A stretch of DNA of 10,725 bases. Source: Acholeplasmatales bacterium. Its GTDB lineage: Bacteria > Bacillota_I > Bacilli_A > Acholeplasmatales > Anaeroplasmataceae. Location of the stretch: contig JAILPD010000090.1 of NCBI GenBank assembly GCA_024690445.1, positions 1 through 10,725 on the forward strand, in the 5' to 3' direction. Below the pieces are notes generated by a model. The model did not search any database, was not told where the DNA came from, and saw only the letters and a list, made by a program, of their open reading frames with translations. The translations under genes and the position numbers were made by a program. Numbering within the stretch: position 1 is the stretch's first letter; every line of letters begins with the position of its first letter. Shown here in pieces: positions 5,252 to 10,725 of this stretch.

Positions 5252-7183
5252 ATGAATATATTATTTCAAATAGCTGGTTTAATAATAATGTCCATTGTTT
5301 TTATTTTCTATTACATAGATAGAAAATATGCAGTAAAATCTAATAAACTTTTCTTATATCAAGCTATTGCTATTTTCTTATCATTAGCTTTAGATATATT
5401 CTCTATTGTTACAATTAATAGACCAGATATATTTAATGAATTCTTTACTAAGCTTATTGCTAAATCATATCTTGCAACAGTAGTATTAGTTGTATCACTT
5501 GCGCTAGTTTATGTATTAGGAGATATTGAGAATTTACATCCAAAATTATTCTCAGCATTATGTATGACTACATTCATATTATTGGTGGGATTTACTGCAT
5601 TAATTTATTCTTTACCAATTAGTGTTCATTTTGATCCTTCCGGATTAAATGATTATACTGAAGGATTACCTATTATAATGACTTATGTTGGTTCGTTTAT
5701 ATTCATGGGTCTAACAGTATATATCGCCTTAAGATATAGAAAAGAAATATATGAAAAAAGAGTTTATGGTGTAATTATATTTAATACACTTTGGGTATTG
5801 GGTTCTGCAGTACAAGGATTCTTTAATTATGTAGTTCCAAATTTAGGTATTGTAGTATTAACAGTATCATTATCTGAGGCTTTAGGCTCATTAGTAATTT
5901 ATATTATGCTAGAAAATCCATCCTTAAATATTGATAAGGTTACAGGTGCTTTAAATAAAAGAGCATTTAAGGAATATGTTGATGATGCTATTAAAAGGGG
6001 ATTTAATAAGGAAATATTGTTAATTAACTATGATAATGAAATGTCTAAAGCAGTCCTAGATTATAACAGATTCCCTAAAATTTTAGTTAAGGCAATATCT
6101 GAATATCCAGTTAAAGTATTTAAAAATGATAGAAATGATATTATTGTCGTTTCTAGTAATAAAGAAAAGAAGAATATCATTGATGAAATAGAAAAGTTTA
6201 AAGAAAAATTCTATTTAAAGAATAATATCGTAACTGAAATTCCAGCTAAGGTATTCTTATTTAATGATTTATCTTTATATAGTGACGCTAATGATTTTAT
6301 TGATGTAATGGATTATTTAAATATTAATCAAGCAAATGTTGAAAAGCATGTTATTCAAATAACAAAAGAAAGAGTAGATGAGGTACATCATAAGTTTGAA
6401 GTTAAGCAAAAATGTGATAAGGCATTAGCTTCAAGAAGAGTTGTAGTATATTTTCAACCTATTTATTCAAATGTTAATTTAAAATTTACATCTGCCGAAG
6501 CTTTAGTAAGACTAATTGATGAAGATGGAAAACTAATTTATCCTAATGATTTTATTGAAGATATGGAACGTGATGGAAAGATTGTAGAATTAGGAAAGAT
6601 TGTATTTGAGGATGTATGTAGATTCATAAGCGCAAATAATATGGAAAAGCTTGGACTTCAATATATTGAAGTAAATCTATCTACAATTCAATGCTTACAA
6701 GAAAATTTCGCTCAAACATATATTGATATTGCTAAGCAATATAATGTTAATCCAAAGTATATTAATTTAGAGATAACAGAAACTGGTCAGATAGCTAAGA
6801 AGATATTATTAAAGAATATGGAAATGCTTAAGGAATATGGCTTTACATTCTCTTTAGATGACTTTGGAACTGGTAATTCAAATTTAAATTATATTGTTGA
6901 AATGCCTGTAGATATTGTTAAATTCGATAAGACAATGGTTAATTCATATTTCAATAATGAAATAGCATCATATGTTATGAATTCAACTATAAATATGATT
7001 AAAGGCTTAGGCTATAGAATTGTATTTGAAGGAATTGAAACATATGAACAAACAATAGTAGTAAAGAATATTAATGTAGAATATATTCAAGGTTACTATT
7101 ATTCAAAACCAATTGATCAAGAAAAGTTTGTAGAATTTATTAAGAATAATAATGAACTTGGTCAAGAAAAATTAGTAAGTTAA
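5252..7183 (+). CDS. Seven-TM, degenerate GGDEF plus EAL domain c-di-GMP phosphodiesterase
   Basis: The protein has 643 residues and sits in the cytoplasmic membrane. About seven hydrophobic segments (near 4-24, 34-54, 71-89, 100-120, 140-160, 172-192, 199-220) form the sensor part. A GGDEF-like domain follows (about 225-375). Its opening, DKVTGALNKRAF, is recognisable, but the active-site loop reads FKNDRND in place of GGDEF, so cyclase activity is not expected. The EAL domain (about 385-635) keeps the catalytic set: EAL (416-418), N475 in VNLS, E507 in LEITE, D536 and D537 in DDFGTG, K557 in VKFDK, FEGIET (592-597) and Q613 in QGYYYSKP. It should hydrolyse c-di-GMP, probably under control of the sensor part and perhaps of nucleotide bound by the dead GGDEF. 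The signal is unknown. It is transcribed alone, between two terminators. Confidence 0.93.
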   Translation: MNILFQIAGLIIMSIVFIFYYIDRKYAVKSNKLFLYQAIAIFLSLALDIFSIVTINRPDIFNEFFTKLIAKSYLATVVLVVSLALVYVLGDIENLHPKLFSALCMTTFILLVGFTALIYSLPISVHFDPSGLNDYTEGLPIIMTYVGSFIFMGLTVYIALRYRKEIYEKRVYGVIIFNTLWVLGSAVQGFFNYVVPNLGIVVLTVSLSEALGSLVIYIMLENPSLNIDKVTGALNKRAFKEYVDDAIKRGFNKEILLINYDNEMSKAVLDYNRFPKILVKAISEYPVKVFKNDRNDIIVVSSNKEKKNIIDEIEKFKEKFYLKNNIVTEIPAKVFLFNDLSLYSDANDFIDVMDYLNINQANVEKHVIQITKERVDEVHHKFEVKQKCDKALASRRVVVYFQPIYSNVNLKFTSAEALVRLIDEDGKLIYPNDFIEDMERDGKIVELGKIVFEDVCRFISANNMEKLGLQYIEVNLSTIQCLQENFAQTYIDIAKQYNVNPKYINLEITETGQIAKKILLKNMEMLKEYGFTFSLDDFGTGNSNLNYIVEMPVDIVKFDKTMVNSYFNNEIASYVMNSTINMIKGLGYRIVFEGIETYEQTIVVKNINVEYIQGYYYSKPIDQEKFVEFIKNNNELGQEKLVS

Positions 7184-7191
7184 GAGATTTA

Positions 7192-7216
7192 AAAAAGGTG
7201 TCATAGACACCTTTTT
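7192..7216. terminator. Bidirectional terminator between the EAL gene and purF
   Basis: A perfect 11-bp stem, AAAAAGGTGTC with GACACCTTTTT, has a three-base loop. T-runs are present on both strands, so it can end transcription from both convergent genes. Its right edge overlaps the purF stop codon (7215-7217). Confidence 0.92.
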
Positions 7217-8636
7217 ACTTTGTGATTTTTTCTTCAAATTTATTTTTGCATGTATCTTTTGGTACTTCAACTGGATATTTACCAGAAAAGCAACCATCAC
7301 AAAAATGACATTTAGAATTTGATGCTAGCTTATGTGCGCCATCAATAGATAAATAAGCTAATGAATCAGCCCCAATTACTTTTGCAATTTCATCTACTGT
7401 ATCATATTTACAAGCAATTAGATTTTCTTCTGAATCAATATCAGTACCAAAATAGCATGGATGCTTAAATGCAGGAGAAGATATTCTTAAATGAACTTCT
7501 TTAGCTCCATTGTCTCTTAGAAGTTTAATAATATGAGCTGATGTTGTTCCTCTAACAATAGAGTCATCTATCAATATTACTCTTTTATTTTCGACAGTTT
7601 CTTTTATTACATTTAACTTTATTTTAACAGCTGTAGTTCTTTCCTCTTGGGTAGGTTTTATAAAGCTTCGTCCTATATATTTATTTTTAACAAAACCTAT
7701 ACCATAAGGAATTTTAGATTCCATAGAATATCCTAAAGCGGCATCTAATCCTGAGTCTGGAACACCAATAACTATATCGGCATCAACTGGAGATTCATTA
7801 GCTAATATCTTACCAGCATTTAATCTCGCACCATGAACAGAAGAACCTTCAATTATTGAATCAGGTCTAGCAAAATAGATGAATTCAAATATACATAAAG
7901 AAGAAGTTGAATCAGGTAAAATCTCTGATTTAATTCCATCCTTTGATATTGTTAATATTTCACCTGGCTTAATATCTCTTATTACTGTTCCATCGATAGA
8001 ATCAATGGCACATGATTCACTAGCTATTACATAACCACCAGTTTTAGTTCTTCCAAGCATCAATGGTCTAAAACCATTTTTATCTCTAAAGGCAATAAGC
8101 TTTTGAGCTGACATGGCAATACATGAATAAGCACCTTTAATCTCATTCATTGTCATCTTTATAGCTTCCTCAATAGATGGAGATTTTAATCTATCACTTA
8201 CTATCTGATATGCGATATCTTCTGTATCTGAGGTAGCTCTAAAGATAGCACCATTTAGTTCAAATTTCCTTCTTAATTCATCGGCGTTTGTTAAGTTTCC
8301 ATTATGTACTAACGCAAGATTTCCTTTTATATGTCTTACTACTAATGGTTGAACATTATTGATGTTATTACCACCAGTAGTAGAATACCTAACATGGCCA
8401 ATTGCCATATTGGCAGTACCTAATTCATTAAGGCTTTCTTTATTAAATACATCACCAACTAAGCCTAAGCCCTTATGATGTCTAATAATACCATCATCAC
8501 AAATGGCAATACCACATGATTCTTGTCCTCTATGTTGTAAGGCATAAAGGCCAAGATATGTTGTTTTTCCTACATTAGTTTTATTTGGTTCAAATATACC
8601 AAATACACCACATTCCTCATGGATTGAATCAAACAT
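7215..8636 (-). CDS. purF: Amidophosphoribosyltransferase (glutamine PRPP amidotransferase)
   Basis: This catalyses the first step of purine synthesis: PRPP plus glutamine gives phosphoribosylamine. It has 473 residues, close to Bacillus-type PurF. The N-terminus MFDSIHEE precedes CGVFGIF, so an eight-residue propeptide is expected to be removed to expose Cys9 as the Ntn nucleophile. The glutaminase domain includes LQHRGQESCG, HVRYSTTG and HNGNLTN. The PRPP loop is ILIDDSIVRGTTS (355-367). Cysteines 248 and 394 and the CHFCDGC cluster (443-449) match the [4Fe-4S] ligands of the B. subtilis class, which makes the enzyme oxygen-sensitive. AGAGGT lies six bases before ATG at 8636. It follows asnB by 14 bp and is surely co-transcribed. 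No other pur gene is present here. Confidence 0.97.
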   Translation of the reverse strand: MFDSIHEECGVFGIFEPNKTNVGKTTYLGLYALQHRGQESCGIAICDDGIIRHHKGLGLVGDVFNKESLNELGTANMAIGHVRYSTTGGNNINNVQPLVVRHIKGNLALVHNGNLTNADELRRKFELNGAIFRATSDTEDIAYQIVSDRLKSPSIEEAIKMTMNEIKGAYSCIAMSAQKLIAFRDKNGFRPLMLGRTKTGGYVIASESCAIDSIDGTVIRDIKPGEILTISKDGIKSEILPDSTSSLCIFEFIYFARPDSIIEGSSVHGARLNAGKILANESPVDADIVIGVPDSGLDAALGYSMESKIPYGIGFVKNKYIGRSFIKPTQEERTTAVKIKLNVIKETVENKRVILIDDSIVRGTTSAHIIKLLRDNGAKEVHLRISSPAFKHPCYFGTDIDSEENLIACKYDTVDEIAKVIGADSLAYLSIDGAHKLASNSKCHFCDGCFSGKYPVEVPKDTCKNKFEEKITK

Positions 8637-8650
8637 ATTATTACCTCTAA

Positions 8651-10231
8651 TTATTTTCCACTATTTCCGTAATTCTTTAGTACTCTAGCAGAAGGATCAT
8701 TTACATTACAGTTTTCCCAATTTTTATTTGGCATCCAAAAATCAACAATCATTTCACTTTGATTTGGATAATATTTTTCAAATATTTCTCTATATAATAG
8801 TGATTCCTTTGTAAAAGGTTTAGCATGACTATATTTATTTGAAAGATTAACAAATTCTTGATCGCTATATTTACTATTTGCAAATTCCTTTAAATAATCA
8901 ACCATTGAATGACCAACAGCGTCAGAGAAAGCTGCCTTTTCACGCATTAGGATATTTTCAGGTAAAATCTTATCCTTAACAAATGCATATCTCAATAGGT
9001 ATTTACCCATATTATATGTATTCATTTTTCTTTCTGGGTTAATGCTTAATACATATTTTACGAAATCTAAATCACCAAAAGGAACTCTAGCCTCTAGGGA
9101 ATTAGATGAAATACATCTATCAGCTCTTAATACATCATACATATGTAATTCTTTAACTCTTTTAATTGATTCATCTTGGAATTCTTTAGCATTTGGAGCG
9201 AAATCTGTATATTTATATCCGAATAATTCATCTGATATTTCACCAGTTAATAAAACTCTAATATCTGTAGTTTCATGAATTGCCTTACATAATAAATACA
9301 TACCAATAGAAGCTCTAATAGTAGTAATATCATATGTTCCTAAGATTTCAATTACTGGTTCTAAAGCATTTAATACATCATCCTTTGTAATAATGATCTC
9401 ATGATGATTTGAACCAATGTAATCACTAACCTGCTTAGCATATTTTAAATCGATAGCGTCAGTAGACATACCAATAGAGAATGTATCTATTTTTTTATTT
9501 AATGTTTTAGCGGCAATTGCACAAACTAAAGAAGAATCTAATCCGCCTGATAATAAATATCCTACCTTTGAATCTGAATCTAATCTTTTATTTACGCCTA
9601 GAACTAATTTATCATGAATGTTTTTAGCTATTGTATTTAAGTCATCATTTACATATTCATTAACATTTGTAATATCTAAATAACTAACGAATTTTTTATC
9701 TTTATAATAATGTCCTGGTGGGAATGGAAGGATTTTATCAGCGATATTAGTCAATGATTTAGGCTCTGAGGCAAAGATAATGTTATTATCTTTATCATAG
9801 CCATAATATAGTGGCCTAATACCAATTGGATCTCTCGCAGCGATAAAATCCTTTGTGCTTTCATCATAGATAATGCACGCAAATTCAGCATCAAGCCTTT
9901 TAAACATATCTACTCCATATAATTCATAAAGTGGAAGAAGTATTTCACAATCTGATTCACTTTTGAATTTATATCCTTTTTGTTCTAATTCAGTTTTAGT
10001 TTTTCTAAATCCATAGATTTCACCATTACATACAATTGAATAATTCTTATAAGTAAATGGCTGCATACCAGAATCATCGACTCCCATTATTGATAATCTT
10101 TTAAAACCAATTCTAGCATTAGAAAAGCTTTTAAATTCACATTTATCTGGTCCTCTACTTGTCAATTTATCAAAACCTTTTATCAATTCGTCATAATTAT
10201 TAAGACTTAAATACCCAATTATTGCGCACAT
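8651..10231 (-). CDS. asnB: Asparagine synthetase, glutamine-hydrolysing
   Basis: This makes asparagine from aspartate, glutamine and ATP. It has 526 residues. The start is ATG at 10231, because Met must be followed directly by the catalytic Cys (MCAIIGYL) and AAAGGA lies eight bases upstream; an in-frame TTG at 10252 would bury that Cys and is rejected. The Ntn glutaminase domain has RGPD, GFKRLSIMG, CNGEIYGF (residues 69-76), SESDCEILLPLYELYG and AARDPIGIRPLYYG. The synthetase domain has the pyrophosphate loop SGGLDSS (228-234), LLTGEISDELFGY (327-339) and SLEARVPFGDLDFV. All key residues are present. It lies 57 bp after the P-II gene and 14 bp before purF, forming a nitrogen-use operon. 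Confidence 0.97.
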   Translation of the reverse strand: MCAIIGYLSLNNYDELIKGFDKLTSRGPDKCEFKSFSNARIGFKRLSIMGVDDSGMQPFTYKNYSIVCNGEIYGFRKTKTELEQKGYKFKSESDCEILLPLYELYGVDMFKRLDAEFACIIYDESTKDFIAARDPIGIRPLYYGYDKDNNIIFASEPKSLTNIADKILPFPPGHYYKDKKFVSYLDITNVNEYVNDDLNTIAKNIHDKLVLGVNKRLDSDSKVGYLLSGGLDSSLVCAIAAKTLNKKIDTFSIGMSTDAIDLKYAKQVSDYIGSNHHEIIITKDDVLNALEPVIEILGTYDITTIRASIGMYLLCKAIHETTDIRVLLTGEISDELFGYKYTDFAPNAKEFQDESIKRVKELHMYDVLRADRCISSNSLEARVPFGDLDFVKYVLSINPERKMNTYNMGKYLLRYAFVKDKILPENILMREKAAFSDAVGHSMVDYLKEFANSKYSDQEFVNLSNKYSHAKPFTKESLLYREIFEKYYPNQSEMIVDFWMPNKNWENCNVNDPSARVLKNYGNSGK

Positions 10232-10254
10232 ATAATAATTCCTTTCTAACAAGT

Positions 10255-10282
10255 AATGTGCCCCTTAATTTAGGGACACATT
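10255..10282 (-). promoter_or_regulatory. Intercistronic hairpin between the P-II gene and asnB
   Basis: In minus-strand RNA an 11-bp stem forms: AAUGUGUCCCU pairs with AGGGGCACAUU around a six-base loop. It includes one G-U pair that would be an A-C mismatch on the plus strand, so the structure favours minus-strand transcripts. No U-run follows, so it is not a standard terminator. It could attenuate, protect or mark processing of mRNA between the P-II and asnB parts. It ends nine bases before the asnB ribosome binding site. Confidence 0.6.
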
Positions 10283-10288
10283 AATCTT

Positions 10289-10725
10289 TTATTCAACATC
10301 CATTAATGCTTTAGCACCTGTTTCACCAGTTCTAACTTTAACTACATCTAAGCAGTTATATACGAAGATCTTACCATCACCGATATGACCTGTATATAAT
10401 ACCTTTCTAGCAGTTTCAATAACTTGTGATGCAGGAACATTAGCTACAACGATATCAACTTGAATCTTTGGTAGAAGTGTAGGTTCAACTTTAATACCAC
10501 GGTAATATTCAGGAGCACCCTTTTGGATACCACAACCCATTACATGTGATACAGTCATACCTGTAATACCAATATTCATAAGCCCGTCTTTTAATGTTTC
10601 AAACATTCTTTCTTTACAAATGATTTCAATCTTAGTAATTGTCTTATCACCAGGTTTGATATCATCAACTGTAGGCATTGTTTGAACTTCAATTGCCTCA
10701 CTTGGTGGTACATCACCAGTAACTT
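10289..10725 (-). CDS. P-II nitrogen-sensing domain, probably the C-terminus of an Amt-P-II fusion (5' end outside window)
   Basis: P-II proteins bind ATP/ADP and 2-oxoglutarate and regulate ammonium uptake and nitrogen genes. The P-II core runs from TITKIEIICKERMFETLKDGL through the T-loop (KGAPEYYRG, with the tyrosine modified in many P-IIs) to the C-terminal signature TGHIGDGKIFVYNCLDVVKVRTGE. The frame stays open past the Met codon at 10678 to the window edge, reading VTGDVPPSEAIEVQT. That Met has no good ribosome binding site and would leave an odd tail before the usual P-II start. I infer that this is the linker of an ammonium transporter with a fused P-II domain, an arrangement known in Firmicutes. 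A stand-alone GlnB/GlnK with a long N-terminus is the alternative. It leads asnB and purF. Confidence 0.85.
   Translation of the reverse strand, partial: VTGDVPPSEAIEVQTMPTVDDIKPGDKTITKIEIICKERMFETLKDGLMNIGITGMTVSHVMGCGIQKGAPEYYRGIKVEPTLLPKIQVDIVVANVPASQVIETARKVLYTGHIGDGKIFVYNCLDVVKVRTGETGAKALMDVE

Noticed and set aside
9042..9278. Plus-strand open frame of 78 codons within asnB
   Set aside because: It is antisense to the conserved synthetase domain, with no ribosome binding site.

Overview
The window is AT-rich DNA with Shine-Dalgarno-led genes, intrinsic terminators and short intergenic gaps. It looks like the chromosome of a low-GC Gram-positive bacterium (Firmicutes/Bacillota in the broad sense, possibly a gut anaerobe). 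I cannot place it more finely. All ten stop codons visible are TAA or TAG, and none is TGA.

The left part (1-3842) is accessory. An IS200/IS605-type element on the minus strand carries tnpA (HUH/Y1 transposase) overlapping tnpB, a RuvC-type RNA-guided nuclease whose 3' end lies beyond the window. Its left end has a strong hairpin and abuts a gene fragment on the plus strand (to 1820) that lacks a believable start, so the element probably interrupted that gene. Three plus-strand genes follow: a RhuM-domain/Fic-Doc fusion (1866-2825) and two tandem ORF6N-domain genes (2876-3256 and 3299-3802). The first ORF6N gene stops early relative to the second. A strong terminator (3796-3842) closes this module.

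The most unusual structure is in this module. RhuM-Fic and both ORF6N genes each contain a 25-27 bp imperfect palindrome with an A-run at its centre, in the variable protein segment just before the conserved YNLDMIISVGYRV or PYAFTEQGIYML motif. In the two ORF6N genes it sits at the same residue (73). The stems differ completely in sequence, while the flanking coding sequence of the ORF6N pair is nearly identical.

The middle part is core or signalling. It holds a monocistronic NADP-dependent isocitrate dehydrogenase of the eukaryote-like class (3900-5114), then a seven-TM protein with a degenerate GGDEF domain and an intact EAL domain, a predicted c-di-GMP phosphodiesterase (5252-7183). A convergent bidirectional terminator ends this block.

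The right part is a minus-strand nitrogen cluster. It reads from the right edge as a P-II signalling domain whose frame continues off the window (probably the C-terminus of an Amt-P-II fusion), then glutamine-dependent asparagine synthetase (asnB) and glutamine PRPP amidotransferase (purF). The last two are N-terminal-Cys glutamine amidotransferases lying 14 bp apart, downstream of an ammonium-sensing protein.
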